A stretch of 64,000 nucleotides of DNA from Paractinoplanes pyxinae. GTDB taxonomy: Bacteria > Actinomycetota > Actinomycetes > Mycobacteriales > Micromonosporaceae. Numbering within the stretch: the first letter of the stretch is position 1; every line of letters starts with the position of its first letter. The stretch spans positions 558,001 to 622,000 of the forward strand of contig NZ_JAPNTZ010000002.1 of assembly GCF_026626335.1 (NCBI RefSeq). The letters are read 5' to 3'. The notes below the pieces were generated by a model. It ran no database searches. It was not told the DNA's origin and saw nothing but the letters and a program-made list of their open reading frames with translations. Both the position numbers and the translations under genes were made by a program. Below are positions 8,155-23,360 of the stretch, one piece after another.

Positions 8155-8550
8155 ATGAGCGACACCCTGGAGCCGCAGACCTTCCGGGTCACCCGGGCCG
8201 ACCTCGTCCGCTACGCGGGCGCCTCGGGCGACTTCAACCCGATCCACTGGAGCGACCGCGTCGCCACCGGGGTCGGGCTGCCCGGCGTCATCGCGCACGG
8301 CATGTTCACCATGGCCCTGGTCGGCCGGGCCGTCACCACCTGGGCCGGCGCCGCCGACGCGGTCGTGGAGTACAGCGTGCGCTTCTCCCGGCCGGTGCCG
8401 GTGCCCGACACCGACGAGGGAACCGAGGTGCTGGTCACCGGCACGGTGAAAGAGACCACCGCCGAGGGCCTGACCAGGCTGGTGCTGACCGCCACCTGCC
8501 AGGGCGAAAAGGTGCTCTCACTGGCTCAGGCGACCATCCGCAAACGCTAG
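8155..8550 (+). CDS. (3R)-hydroxyacyl-ACP dehydratase subunit HadB-like (MaoC fold)
   Basis: A 131-residue MaoC dehydratase. The hydratase-2 motif is intact: YAGASGDFNPIHWSD places the catalytic Asp26 and His31, and GLPGVIAHGM follows. This makes it the catalytic partner of the preceding HadA-like protein; the genes are translationally adjacent. The pair should dehydrate 3-hydroxyacyl-ACP intermediates. The family assignment is firm; the physiological substrate is not, because the presumed host family does not make mycolic acids. Confidence 0.88.
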   Translation: MSDTLEPQTFRVTRADLVRYAGASGDFNPIHWSDRVATGVGLPGVIAHGMFTMALVGRAVTTWAGAADAVVEYSVRFSRPVPVPDTDEGTEVLVTGTVKETTAEGLTRLVLTATCQGEKVLSLAQATIRKR

Positions 8551-8562
8551 GGCGAGCCCGGG

Positions 8563-8592
8563 TTGGGCAAGGCCGGTGTGAACCCGTACACT
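8563..8592 (+). promoter_or_regulatory. candidate promoter for tRNA-Trp, secE and nusG
   Basis: TTGGGC (8563-8568), an 18-base spacer and TACACT (8587-8592) lie 64 bases upstream of tRNA-Trp, the first gene of the tRNA-Trp-secE-nusG run. Confidence 0.6.
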
Positions 8593-8656
8593 GGTGCGCC
8601 GTGGGGCAATGACCCCTCTGAGGCACGCTGCCTCAGGGGCGGTACGAGCCCCGCAC

Positions 8657-8729
<73 letters not shown>

Positions 8730-8837
8730 CGCAAACCTCCTAGACGTGCCCGCCCGGTGCGCGGTCACCATCCCCGCGCCCCGGTCCCGAGCGCCGACGG
8801 GGGACCCCATCTCCATCGATGACGGAAGTAGGGCGCC

Positions 8838-9206
8838 ATGGCCGAGAGGAACCGACCCGGTGACGCCGGCGACCCGGCCGACGACGAGGTGTTCAACGAC
8901 GACGTCGTGGCTGACGACGAGAACGTCGCTGACGACGACGCCGAGCCGGTGGGTCGTGGCGGCACCGCCGTCGCCGAGCGATCGGCCAAGCCCAAGAAAG
9001 AGGTTCGCCGCACCGGCTTCTTCGGCCGTATCGGTGGTTTCTTCCGTGAGGTCGTCAGCGAGCTGCGTAAGGTCATCTGGCCGACGCGCAAGGAGCTCCT
9101 GACCTACACGTCGATCGTGATCGTCTTCGTGGCGGTCATGACCACGATCGTCGGCTTCCTCGACCTCGGCCTGGGCAAGGTCATCCTCTGGGCGTTCGGC
9201 GGCTGA
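8838..9206 (+). CDS. secE: preprotein translocase subunit SecE
   Basis: A 122-residue SecE. Residues 1-60 form an acidic, disordered extension (DDEVFNDDVVADDENVADDD) typical of actinobacteria. The conserved amphipathic helix and hinge follow as VVSELRKVIWPTRKELL, then one transmembrane helix at about 92-112. SecE clamps SecY in the membrane protein-conducting channel. The nusG start is 38 bases downstream, so the two are co-transcribed as usual. Confidence 0.97.
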   Translation: MAERNRPGDAGDPADDEVFNDDVVADDENVADDDAEPVGRGGTAVAERSAKPKKEVRRTGFFGRIGGFFREVVSELRKVIWPTRKELLTYTSIVIVFVAVMTTIVGFLDLGLGKVILWAFGG

Positions 9207-9244
9207 GCCCGCTTTGAGCAAGACCGATCTGGAAGTGAGCTAGC

Positions 9245-10000
9245 GTGCCTGAGTACGACGACGAGACCCCGCAGGCCGTCGACGAGCAGTCGTCAGTGGC
9301 CACGGCGGAAACCGACGAGTCGGTCGAGGCCGCGGCAACCGAGACCACGCCCGAGGCGGCGGAACCCGAAGCTGAGGCCGAGGCTGCCCCCGCCGAGCCG
9401 GACGAGGACTTCGACCCGGTGCAAGAGCTGCGGCAGAAGCTGCGCTACGCCCCGGGCGACTGGTACGTGGTGCACTCCTACGCGGGCTACGAGAACAAGG
9501 TCAAGACCAACCTCGAGACCCGCATCACCAGCCTCGACATGGAGGATTTCATCTTCCAGGTCGAGGTCCCGACCCGCGAAGAGGTCGAGGTCAAGGGCGG
9601 CAAGCGCGTCCAGGTCAACAACAAGGTCTTCCCCGGCTACATCCTGGTCCGGATGGACCTGACCCCCGAGTCGTACTCCTGCGTCCGCAACACCCCCGGG
9701 GTGACCGGCTTCGTGGGCGCGACCGACCGGGTCGACCGGCCGGCCCCGCTCTCGCTCGACGAGGTGCTGAAGTGGCTCGCACCCGCCGTCGAGCAGGAGG
9801 AGAAGAAGGCCAAGCCCGAGGTCAAGGTGCTCGACTTCGAGGTGGGCGACTCGGTCACGGTCACCGACGGCGCGTTCGCCTCGCTGCCCGCCTCGATCAG
9901 TGAAATTAATGCCGACCAGCAGAAGTTGAAGGTTCTGGTCTCCATCTTCGGCCGTGAGACGCCGGTGGAGCTGAACTTCAACCAGGTCGCCAAGATCTGA
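9245..10000 (+). CDS. nusG: transcription termination/antitermination protein NusG
   Basis: A 251-residue protein. The first 60 residues are an acidic Ala/Glu-rich extension common in actinobacterial NusG. The NGN domain begins at [19 protein letters not shown] and includes [13 protein letters not shown]. The KOW domain is at the C-terminus ([19 protein letters not shown]). NusG binds RNA polymerase near the clamp and links it to Rho or the ribosome. The GTG start follows GAAGTGAG. The stop is only 74 bases from rplA; the rplK gene that normally intervenes is missing. Confidence 0.97.
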   Translation: MPEYDDETPQAVDEQSSVATAETDESVEAAATETTPEAAEPEAEAEAAPAEPDEDFDPVQELRQKLRYAPGDWYVVHSYAGYENKVKTNLETRITSLDMEDFIFQVEVPTREEVEVKGGKRVQVNNKVFPGYILVRMDLTPESYSCVRNTPGVTGFVGATDRVDRPAPLSLDEVLKWLAPAVEQEEKKAKPEVKVLDFEVGDSVTVTDGAFASLPASISEINADQQKLKVLVSIFGRETPVELNFNQVAKI

Positions 10001-10025
10001 CCCTGTAATACAGCAGTCAGTGGGA

Positions 10026-10049
10026 GGGCTCGCGATCAAGCGCGGGCCC
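10026..10049 (+). other. hairpin in the nusG-rplA spacer
   Basis: A 9-bp stem (GGGCTCGCG with CGCGGGCCC, one U-G pair) with a 6-base loop lies between the nusG stop and the rplA ribosome binding site. There is no U-tract. It may limit read-through or mark an RNA-processing point. Confidence 0.45.
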
Positions 10050-10074
10050 GCCATCTACCACAGGAGTAAGTGAA

Positions 10075-10788
10075 ATGCAGCGCAGCAAGGGCTACCGCAA
10101 GGGCGCCGAGTCGATCGACCAGAACAAGCTCTACGAGCCGACCGAGGCGATCAAGCTCGCCAAGGACGCCAGTCCGACCAAGTTCGACGCCACCGTCGAG
10201 GTCGCCATGCGTCTGGGCGTCGACCCGCGCAAGGCCGACCAGATGGTCCGCGGCACGGTCAACCTGCCCCACGGCACCGGCAAGACCGCCCGCGTGATCG
10301 TCTTCGCGCAGGGCGCCAAGGCCGAAGAGGCCGTCGCGGCCGGCGCCGACGAGGTCGGCACCGACGAGCTCGTGGCCCGCATCCAGGGCGGCTGGCTCGA
10401 CTTCGACGCGGCGATCGCCACCCCCGACCAGATGGCCAAGATCGGTCGCATCGCCCGCATCCTCGGCCCGCGTGGTCTCATGCCCAACCCGAAGACCGGC
10501 ACGGTGACCATGGACGTCACCAAGGCGATCAACGAGATCAAGGGCGGAAAGATCACCTTCCGCGTCGACAAGCACTCCAACCTGCACCTGATCATCGGCA
10601 AGGCCTCGTTCAGCGAGAACCAGCTGGTGGACAACTACGCGGCGGTGCTGGACGAGGTGCTGCGGGCCAAGCCGTCCGCCGCCAAGGGCAAGTACCTCAA
10701 GAAGGTCGTCGTCACCACCACGATGGGCCCGGGCGTGCCGGTCGACCCGAACGTGGTCAAGGGCTTCACCGGCGCCACCGAAGCCTGA
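10075..10788 (+). CDS. rplA: 50S ribosomal protein L1
   Basis: A 237-residue L1, full length. It starts [15 protein letters not shown] and contains the signature [21 protein letters not shown]1 forms the mobile stalk beside the E site and in many bacteria represses its own operon by binding mRNA. AGGAG 10 bases before the ATG is the ribosome binding site. It follows nusG directly instead of rplK. A strong intrinsic terminator comes 20 bases after the stop, so rplA is the last gene of this transcript. Confidence 0.97.
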   Translation: MQRSKGYRKGAESIDQNKLYEPTEAIKLAKDASPTKFDATVEVAMRLGVDPRKADQMVRGTVNLPHGTGKTARVIVFAQGAKAEEAVAAGADEVGTDELVARIQGGWLDFDAAIATPDQMAKIGRIARILGPRGLMPNPKTGTVTMDVTKAINEIKGGKITFRVDKHSNLHLIIGKASFSENQLVDNYAAVLDEVLRAKPSAAKGKYLKKVVVTTTMGPGVPVDPNVVKGFTGATEA

Positions 10789-10808
10789 TTTTTTCGGAAC
10801 TGAGGAGC

Positions 10809-10838
10809 AGCCCCCGGGGACATCCCCGGGGGCTTTTC
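10809..10838 (+). terminator. intrinsic terminator after rplA
   Basis: A perfect 11-bp GC-rich stem (AGCCCCCGGGG and complement) with a 4-base loop ACAT is followed by TTTT. This separates the secE-nusG-rplA transcript from the ABC transporter genes. Confidence 0.85.
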
Positions 10839-10855
10839 TGTGGCAAAGTTCCGTC

Positions 10856-11662
10856 GTGCGTTTTGACGGGGTCTGGTTCCGCTACGGCCGCCGAGCCGAC
10901 TGGACTCTGCGCGAGGTGGACGCGTCGATAGAGCCGGGAAGCACGGTGGTCGTGCTCGGCCGCAACGGCGCCGGCAAGTCGACTCTTCTGCAGCTCGCGG
11001 CGGGCGTGCTGCGCCCGTCCCGCGGCCTCGTACGCGATCGCCCGCCGGTCGTCGGCTGGGTGCCTGAGCGCTTTCCGGCCGATCAAGCCTTCACCGCCGG
11101 TGACTACCTGCGCCGGATGGCGTCGCTCCGGGGAGGGGCCGCCGACGAGTGGATCGAGCGGCTGCTGCTCACCGAGCACACCGGCACCCGCTTGTCCGAT
11201 CTCTCCAAGGGCACCGCACAGAAGGTCGGTCTGGCCCAGGCCCTGATCGCGCGGCCCGGCCTGCTGATCCTGGACGAGCCGTGGGAGGGGCTGGACTCGG
11301 TCGCTCGCACTTTAATCCCCGAGATCGTCGCGGAGGTGACCGCGGAGGGCGGCATGGTGCTGGTCAGCGACCATCGCGGCGAGATTGCCGGCCTACCCGA
11401 CGCCATCCACTGGCAGGTATCCGATGGTCTTGTGTCGCCCGCTTCAGCGCCGGCCGCGCCGTCGTCCGGCGAGGTGGTCATCGAGGTCAAGGTCCGGCGG
11501 GACGCGGCATCTCAGGCGGTGGCCCGGCTCAAGGCCGAAGGGCATCAGATCTTGGACGTACGGGACATCGCCGTGTCACAACCGCAGCAGGGCCGCTCAG
11601 GGCCGGCGTGGACTAGTACGCCAGGTGGTTCCCCGGGCCGAGAGGTCGGCGGCGGCTCATGA
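10856..11662 (+). CDS. ABC transporter ATP-binding protein
   Basis: A 268-residue ABC ATPase. Walker A is GRNGAGKST (35-43), the signature is a variant LSKGT (116-120), and Walker B is LLILDEP (136-142) followed by WEGLD and the switch His in VSDHRGE. Residues 200-268 are a tail with VVIEVKVRR and a Gly/Ser-rich end. The stop overlaps the start of the following membrane gene (ATGA at 11659-11662), so the two are translationally coupled and form an exporter-like pair. The substrate is unknown. Insertion of such a pair between rplA and rplJ is unusual compared with model actinobacteria. Confidence 0.85.
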   Translation: MRFDGVWFRYGRRADWTLREVDASIEPGSTVVVLGRNGAGKSTLLQLAAGVLRPSRGLVRDRPPVVGWVPERFPADQAFTAGDYLRRMASLRGGAADEWIERLLLTEHTGTRLSDLSKGTAQKVGLAQALIARPGLLILDEPWEGLDSVARTLIPEIVAEVTAEGGMVLVSDHRGEIAGLPDAIHWQVSDGLVSPASAPAAPSSGEVVIEVKVRRDAASQAVARLKAEGHQILDVRDIAVSQPQQGRSGPAWTSTPGGSPGREVGGGS

Positions 11663-12372
11663 AAGCAGAACTGCCGGGCACGACCGGCTCAGTGACGTCG
11701 TTGGTTCGGATGCGGGTGGCCGGGTTTCTGCGGAGTGGGCGGATCATGGCGCCGGCCATCGCGGTGCTGGTGGTGCTCGGGGCGATCTACGGCGGGGGAG
11801 CGTCGCCGGCGTCCGTGGCCTACGGGTACTCGGCGGCGGCCCTGTTCCCGGTGCTGGCCTGGCAGTCGAAGCTGCTGCTGGACGCCGAGCCCGACGTGCA
11901 GCGCCGGCTGGCCCGGGTCGCTGTGGGCGGCCGCCGCGAGGCCGTGGCCGGGGTGGTGGCCGCCGGCCTGCTGGCGCTGCTCGTCTGCGCGCTGGCGATG
12001 GTCGCGCCCTGGTTGTTCCACGGCATCGAGACCGGCCGGGGGCTGCTGAGCGGCACGCTGCTGGGCGTCCTGGCCCATCTGCTCGCCGTACCGCCCGCCG
12101 TGGCGATCGGCGCCCTGGCCAGCCGGGCCGTCACTCGGGGCGTCCGCAACGGGGTGGCCGTCCTGGTCACCGCGGCCGTCCTCGTGGTCGTCCTGGGCCT
12201 GCAGGGTTCCCTGGCCCCGTGGCTGGTTCCGCCGGTCATGGCCACCGCCCGCGCCCTCAACGACGTCGAGCCGCCGCCCGCCGGCACCCTGGCCCTGCTC
12301 ACCGGCTGGGCCGTCGCCTGGTGTGCCGTCGCGTTCGGCGCCTATGCCGGTCTGCGTCGCTCGCGCACCTGA
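11659..12372 (+). CDS. ABC transporter membrane subunit
   Basis: A 237-residue protein with about six hydrophobic helices (roughly 28-48, 53-70, 95-118, 130-152, 165-182, 212-232), typical of ABC-2-like permeases. It has no recognisable substrate-specific motif. Its start overlaps the ATPase stop by four bases. The candidate rplJ promoter starts two bases after the stop codon, so transcription of this pair and of rplJ may be linked. Confidence 0.8.
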   Translation: MKAELPGTTGSVTSLVRMRVAGFLRSGRIMAPAIAVLVVLGAIYGGGASPASVAYGYSAAALFPVLAWQSKLLLDAEPDVQRRLARVAVGGRREAVAGVVAAGLLALLVCALAMVAPWLFHGIETGRGLLSGTLLGVLAHLLAVPPAVAIGALASRAVTRGVRNGVAVLVTAAVLVVVLGLQGSLAPWLVPPVMATARALNDVEPPPAGTLALLTGWAVAWCAVAFGAYAGLRRSRT

Positions 12373-12373
12373 T

Positions 12374-12402
12374 TTGGCGGTCGCGACCGGGTCGCGTACA
12401 GT
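12374..12402 (+). promoter_or_regulatory. candidate promoter for rplJ-rplL
   Basis: TTGGCG (12374-12379), a 17-base spacer and TACAGT (12397-12402) precede the L10 leader by only a few bases, which suits a leader-controlled rplJL transcript. Confidence 0.65.
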
Positions 12403-12409
12403 TGCTTCT

Positions 12410-12590
12410 CGAAGTTCCACCCACAGACCGCTGGTCGTCGTGGCCTCGTCGCAAGACGGGCGCCGCGGTCGAAGGTCCCGCACGATGCGGGCGGCCCGCG
12501 CAGGTTGGACGGTTCGTGATCGGGCCCCGCGAGCAATCGCGCCGGAATTTGCCTGCTCCGCCCCGTGCGCCCTGCGCCGGGGCGTTTCTC
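12410..12590 (+). promoter_or_regulatory. ribosomal protein L10 leader region with attenuator-like hairpin
   Basis: The untranslated region before rplJ is structured. It contains CAGACCGCTGGTCG near its start, CGCGCAGGTTGGACG in the middle, and a final 7-bp hairpin CGCCCCG/CGGGGCG at 12559-12584 followed by TTTCTC. These resemble the L10(L12)4-binding leader known upstream of rplJ in many bacteria, in which ribosomal protein binding favours the downstream terminator. The assignment rests on location and partial motif recall; a covariance-model search would decide. Confidence 0.55.
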
Positions 12591-12645
12591 ATTCTGCCCC
12601 TCCTTCGCGTTCGGCCGGTGGTTCGAGCACTGAGAGAGGAGGGAC

Positions 12646-13191
12646 ATGGCGGACAAGCCGGTCCGGGCCGACAAGGCCAGTGCCGTCGCGGCGCTGACGG
12701 ACGACTTCCGTAACTCGTCGGCCACCGTGCTGACCGAGTACCGCGGTCTCACGGTCAAGCAGCTCACCGAGCTGCGGCGTTCGCTGGGCGGCGACACCAA
12801 GTACGCGGTGTCGAAGAACACCCTGGCCAAGCGCGCAGCTACCGACGCGGGCATCGAAGGCCTCGACACGCTGTTCACCGGTCCTACCGCGCTCGCCTTC
12901 ATCAACGGCGACCCGGTCGAGGCGGCCAAGAGCCTGCGGGCTTTCGCCAAGGCCAACCCCGCCCTGCAGATCAAGGGCGGTGTGTTCGAGGGCAAGGCGA
13001 TCACGGCGGATGACGTCAACAAGATCGCTGACCTCGAGTCGCGTGAGGTTCTGCTGGCCAAGCTGGCCGGCGCCATGAAGGGCAACCTGACCAAGGCTGC
13101 GGGTCTGTTCCAGGCTCCGCTGTCGCAGGTGGCGCGCCTCGCGGCCGCTCTTCAGGAGAAGCGCGAGAAGGACGGTCCCGCGGAGGCCTGA
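12646..13191 (+). CDS. rplJ: 50S ribosomal protein L10
   Basis: A 181-residue L10, the base of the L7/L12 stalk. It begins [20 protein letters not shown] and contains [16 protein letters not shown]. The C-terminal helix that binds L12 dimers ends in [18 protein letters not shown] lies 8 bases before the ATG. rplL follows after 54 bases. It is probably autoregulated through the leader region upstream. Confidence 0.97.
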   Translation: MADKPVRADKASAVAALTDDFRNSSATVLTEYRGLTVKQLTELRRSLGGDTKYAVSKNTLAKRAATDAGIEGLDTLFTGPTALAFINGDPVEAAKSLRAFAKANPALQIKGGVFEGKAITADDVNKIADLESREVLLAKLAGAMKGNLTKAAGLFQAPLSQVARLAAALQEKREKDGPAEA

Positions 13192-13245
13192 GCCACCGCG
13201 CACCAGCAAGACTTTTTGACAAGAAGCTAGGAAAGGTTGCCAGAC

Positions 13246-13632
13246 ATGGCGAAGCTCAGCACCGACGAGCTGCTCGACGCGTTCAAGGAAATGACGCTCA
13301 TCGAGCTGTCGGAGTTCGTGAAGCAGTTCGAGGACGTCTTCCAGGTCACCGCGGCCGCTCCGGTTGCCGTCGCGGCGGCCCCGGGCGCCCCGGGTGCCGC
13401 GGCCGAGGCCGAGGCCGAGAAGGACTCGTTCGACGTTGTCCTCGAGGGCGACGGTGGCAAGAAGATCCAGGTCATCAAGGTCGTGCGTGAGCTGACCGGC
13501 CTGGGCCTCAAGGAGGCCAAGGACGCCGTCGAGTCCGCCCCCAAGGCGATCCTCGAGGGTGTCAACAAGGAGAAGGCCGAGGCCGCCAAGGCCAAGCTCG
13601 AGGGTGAAGGCGCCAAGGTCACCCTCAAGTGA
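13246..13632 (+). CDS. rplL: 50S ribosomal protein L7/L12
   Basis: A 128-residue L12. The N-terminal dimerisation part starts [15 protein letters not shown], an Ala/Pro/Gly hinge covers about 40-55, and the C-terminal domain that recruits translational GTPases contains [13 protein letters not shown]. The ATG at 13246 is chosen over one at 13237 because it gives the conserved MAKLS start. A long hairpin terminator follows. Confidence 0.97.
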   Translation: MAKLSTDELLDAFKEMTLIELSEFVKQFEDVFQVTAAAPVAVAAAPGAPGAAAEAEAEKDSFDVVLEGDGGKKIQVIKVVRELTGLGLKEAKDAVESAPKAILEGVNKEKAEAAKAKLEGEGAKVTLK

Positions 13633-13658
13633 TCTAACGCTCCACTGCTTTCTCTTGC

Positions 13659-13703
13659 GAATGGCGAGGACCCGTGTGCGGGTCCTCGCCATTCGTATAT
13701 TTC
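13659..13703 (+). terminator. hairpin terminator after rplL
   Basis: A perfect 16-bp stem (13659-13674 with 13679-13694) with loop TGTG, followed by the T-rich stretch GTATATTT. It separates rplL from the rpoB promoter region. Confidence 0.75.
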
Positions 13704-14236
13704 CACCGTTGTTGCTGGTCAGAGCGATTCCGCCGGCTGTCGGGCTCGCGACGTACAAAGCGGGTCCAACCGGGCAAGCCGTAGAGTATGGTCGCCTAAG
13801 CGCGCCGGGCAACGGGCGGCGCGGGGCCGACCCGCCTCGCAGCCCTTGACTGTGTGTCCGCTGACAGGCACGCTGACAGCAGCAAGTTTCCGCGCTTGCG
13901 ACAGCCGCCCCGTGGGTAATCCGGTTTCACCGGTTCCTCGCGGCGGGGGCACCGAGGGAGAGTTGCCGCGTTCCGAGCGGCCCCGTGTTTGACGGCCCTG
14001 GCCATCGAGGCGCAGGTCAGAGGCCGACGGGGACACGTTCCGCAGGCCCCCTCAGGTGTGGGCTGGACAGCGGTTAGCCGAGCGGCTACACTGCTAGTTT
14101 GCGCTGCCTTCTGTCTTGAGCCCTGCCAGGAACATCCATCCGGATGAATTCCTGGGGGCTCGTCAGAGTGCACGCAGACAGTTGCATACCGCAGCTGCAG
14201 CCGCATCAGCAGCACCGGTCCTCGGAAGGACGCATC
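13704..14236 (+). other. long rpoB upstream region
   Basis: About 530 bases without a credible gene. It holds a good promoter at 14064-14092 and a weaker upstream candidate (TTGACT at 13846 with CACGCT 17 bases later). Short open frames here lack ribosome binding sites or family motifs. The rest is presumably promoter and untranslated leader of rpoBC. Confidence 0.5.
14064..14092 (+). promoter_or_regulatory. candidate rpoB promoter
   Basis: TGGACA (14064-14069), a 17-base spacer and TACACT (14087-14092) form the best promoter match in the region, 144 bases before the rpoB start, implying a leader of about 140 nt. Confidence 0.65.
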
Positions 14237-17677
<3,441 letters not shown>

Positions 17678-17682
17678 CGGAA

Positions 17683-17714
17683 GCGTCCCCGGCCCCGCGA
17701 GGGGCCGGGGACGC
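17683..17714 (+). other. perfect hairpin in the rpoB-rpoC spacer
   Basis: A 14-bp perfect stem (GCGTCCCCGGCCCC at 17683-17696 and its complement at 17701-17714) capped by a GCGA (GNRA) tetraloop. No U-tract follows, so it is more likely an RNA-processing or stability element, or a weak attenuator, than a full terminator. Confidence 0.7.
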
Positions 17715-17765
17715 CCCCGCCGGCCTTGAATTCACCCGAGCAACGAAACACGAGGGATAGTCCAA

Positions 17766-21656
<3,891 letters not shown>

Positions 21657-21670
21657 GCAGTTCCCAACCG

Positions 21671-21710
21671 GAGGCGGTCGCGCATGGCGCGGCCGCCTCT
21701 CGGCCTTTCT
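21671..21710 (+). terminator. terminator after rpoC
   Basis: A 13-bp stem (GAGGCGGTCGCGC with its partner, one G-U pair) with loop ATGG, followed by a T-containing stretch (CTCGGCCTTTCT). It ends the rpoBC transcript. Confidence 0.7.
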
Positions 21711-21722
21711 AGAATGGTTCTC

Positions 21723-22073
21723 GTGACGCTTCCGGCCCCCGTTCCCACCCGCCATCCGATGGACCCGGATCCGGCGCCTTCGTCGAAGGCGCGGGCGGTC
21801 TTCGCGCTCGGTCTGGTGGGCTTTCTGACCGGCGCGTTCCTCGGCGGTGTGATTCCTGCCACCGTCGCGCTGCTGATGGCCCGGCAGGCGGCCCGGCAGG
21901 CCTACGACTCCGAGGGCTACCTGACCGGCTCGGCCTGGATCCGCCGCGGTCGCCGGCTGGCCTGGGCGGGCATCGTCCTGGCCCTCACCTCGCTGGTGGT
22001 GGCGTCCATCGCCGGCCTGTTGCACCTGGCCGGGGCGCCCGGCGGTCCCGACTTCGCGCCGGGCACCGACTGA
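21723..22073 (+). CDS. small membrane protein, DUF4190-like
   Basis: A 116-residue protein with two transmembrane segments (about 27-52 and 77-97) linked by a cytoplasmic stretch RQAARQAYDSEGYLTGSAWI. This layout, a hydrophobic hairpin with a short 'GYLTGS' loop, is common in small actinobacterial DUF4190-type membrane proteins. The start is uncertain: GTG 21723 gives a Pro-rich cytoplasmic N-terminus, and ATG 21714 adds three residues. It is followed by a second protein of similar design. Confidence 0.65.
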   Translation: MTLPAPVPTRHPMDPDPAPSSKARAVFALGLVGFLTGAFLGGVIPATVALLMARQAARQAYDSEGYLTGSAWIRRGRRLAWAGIVLALTSLVVASIAGLLHLAGAPGGPDFAPGTD

Positions 22074-22115
22074 GGCGGGGTGCGGCTCGCCCCGTACGAG
22101 TGACATGCTCTTCTC

Positions 22116-22586
22116 ATGACCGTGCCGCCGCAGCCTCCGGCTCAGTACCCGGCCGCCGTGCCCCCGCCGCCGCCCTCGGGCCGCTGGCGTCCGGAACGGG
22201 TCGATCCCGTCCCCGGCACGGATTTCGGCCTGGTCCAGCTGCGGGTCGAGCCGATCACGTCGGGCCTGGCCATCGGCTCGCTGATGGCCGGCATCGGGTC
22301 GATCCTGGTGTCGCTGCTGGTGGTCTGTTTCGGGCTGGTCGGCGCGTCCGAGGGCTGGGGCGGCTGGGTGGCCGGCGCCTTCACGCTGCTCAGCGTGGCC
22401 GCCGGCGGGGGTGCGATCGCGCTCGGGGTGGCCTCGCGCCGGCAGATCCGCCGTTCCGGGCAGACCGGCCAGGTGCGGTTCACCGGGGCCGGGCTGGGCA
22501 TGGCGGGAATCGTGTGCGGATCGATCGGCGCGGGAATTGCTCTGCTGTCCCTCGCGTTGACTTTGGTGTTGCAAATTTCGGTGTAG
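22116..22586 (+). CDS. proline-rich membrane protein, DUF4190-like
   Basis: A 156-residue protein. Residues 1-22 are Pro-rich (PPQPPAQYPAAVPPPPPSG), and three hydrophobic segments follow at about 49-70, 81-104 and 125-153. The stretch SRRQIRRSGQTGQVRFTGAG between the second and third segments resembles the DUF4190 loop. The function is unknown. It lies 42 bases after the previous small membrane gene, so both may share a transcript. Confidence 0.7.
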   Translation: MTVPPQPPAQYPAAVPPPPPSGRWRPERVDPVPGTDFGLVQLRVEPITSGLAIGSLMAGIGSILVSLLVVCFGLVGASEGWGGWVAGAFTLLSVAAGGGAIALGVASRRQIRRSGQTGQVRFTGAGLGMAGIVCGSIGAGIALLSLALTLVLQISV

Positions 22587-22674
22587 GGCCGGATCAGGCA
22601 CCGCGGCGTTGCCACCGTGAGGCACCCGGTACACTTGTATCGGAGATATCCGTCGCGCGGCCCCAGCGTTCATT

Positions 22675-22703
22675 TTGACCTGGGTGCTCGGGGTGGGTAG
22701 GCT
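22675..22703 (+). promoter_or_regulatory. candidate promoter of the str operon (rpsL)
   Basis: TTGACC (22675-22680), a 17-base spacer and TAGGCT (22698-22703). Transcription from here would include the conserved leader element 165 bases downstream. Confidence 0.6.
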
Positions 22704-22864
22704 TTCCCCTCGTGCCCGGGCTTGCCCGGGCAACTCGTGCGTGGGCCCGAGTCGGTAATACCGACGACATGGCGATGCGCCGAGCCGGCGCCCCGTGTGA
22801 GGGGCGTCGACCAAGACAAGACCCGATGCGCGTTGACAAACGCGCGGCGGGACCGTGAGCCGGA

Positions 22865-22911
22865 CGACACGCCCGACCGCGGGTGCCGGACAACTCCCCG
22901 GGATCGGGGAG
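22865..22911 (+). promoter_or_regulatory. conserved r-protein leader element, copy upstream of rpsL
   Basis: The 19-nt core CGACACGCCCGACCGCGGG (22865-22883), a 3-nt linker and CGGACAAC (22887-22894) match the rpsJ leader at 27 of 30 positions. A 7-bp stem CTCCCCG/CGGGGAG with loop GGAT starts at the last C of the element. The rpsJ copy has an equally perfect stem of different sequence at the same place, which suggests a structured RNA signal. The core itself can form CCCG/CGGG around ACCG. It lies 90 bases before the rpsL start. Confidence 0.65.
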
Positions 22912-22984
22912 GGACCGGCGCACAGAGGCATAACTAAGACGGTGCGGCCGCCTAGGAAGCGGCCGAAGGGAGCGGAGAAACCCG

Positions 22985-23359
22985 GTGCCCACGATCCAGC
23001 AGCTGGTCCGAAAGGGCCGTCAGGCGAAGACGAGCAAGACCAAGACGCCGGCGCTGAAGGGTAGTCCTCAGCGGCGCGGCGTGTGCACGCGCGTGTACAC
23101 CACCACCCCCAAGAAGCCGAACTCTGCGCTGCGCAAGGTCGCTCGTGTGAAGCTCAGCAGCCAGATCGAGGTGACGGCGTACATCCCGGGCGTCGGCCAC
23201 AACCTGCAGGAGCACTCGATCGTGCTCGTGCGCGGTGGCCGTGTGAAGGACCTCCCCGGCGTCCGCTACAAGATCGTCCGTGGTTCGCTGGACACCCAGG
23301 GTGTCCGCAACCGCAAGCAGGCCCGCAGCCGTTACGGCGCGAAGAAGGAGAAGAGCTGA
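22985..23359 (+). CDS. rpsL: 30S ribosomal protein S12
   Basis: A 124-residue S12. It has [20 protein letters not shown] at the start and [19 protein letters not shown], with Lys at the position-43 site and the wild-type PGVGHN loop at 88-93, so the known streptomycin-resistance changes are absent. The GTG start follows GAGCGGAGAAA. It is the first gene of the str operon; rpsG follows one base after its stop. Confidence 0.97.
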   Translation: MPTIQQLVRKGRQAKTSKTKTPALKGSPQRRGVCTRVYTTTPKKPNSALRKVARVKLSSQIEVTAYIPGVGHNLQEHSIVLVRGGRVKDLPGVRYKIVRGSLDTQGVRNRKQARSRYGAKKEKS

Positions 23360-23360
23360 C

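Larger units (their letters stand above)
22587..22984 (+). other. str operon upstream region
   Basis: About 400 bases without a gene. It contains a TTGACC/TAGGCT promoter, another -10-like TACACT at 22640-22645, the leader element shared with rpsJ (22865-22894), and a 7-bp stem directly after it. The remainder is GC-rich and shows nothing else I can name. Confidence 0.6.

Noticed and set aside
22635..22650. TACACT near 22640 as the main rpsL promoter
   Set aside because: The best -35 match (TTGCCA) is only 15 bases away, too short; the TTGACC/TAGGCT pair downstream is better. It is kept only as a minor possibility.
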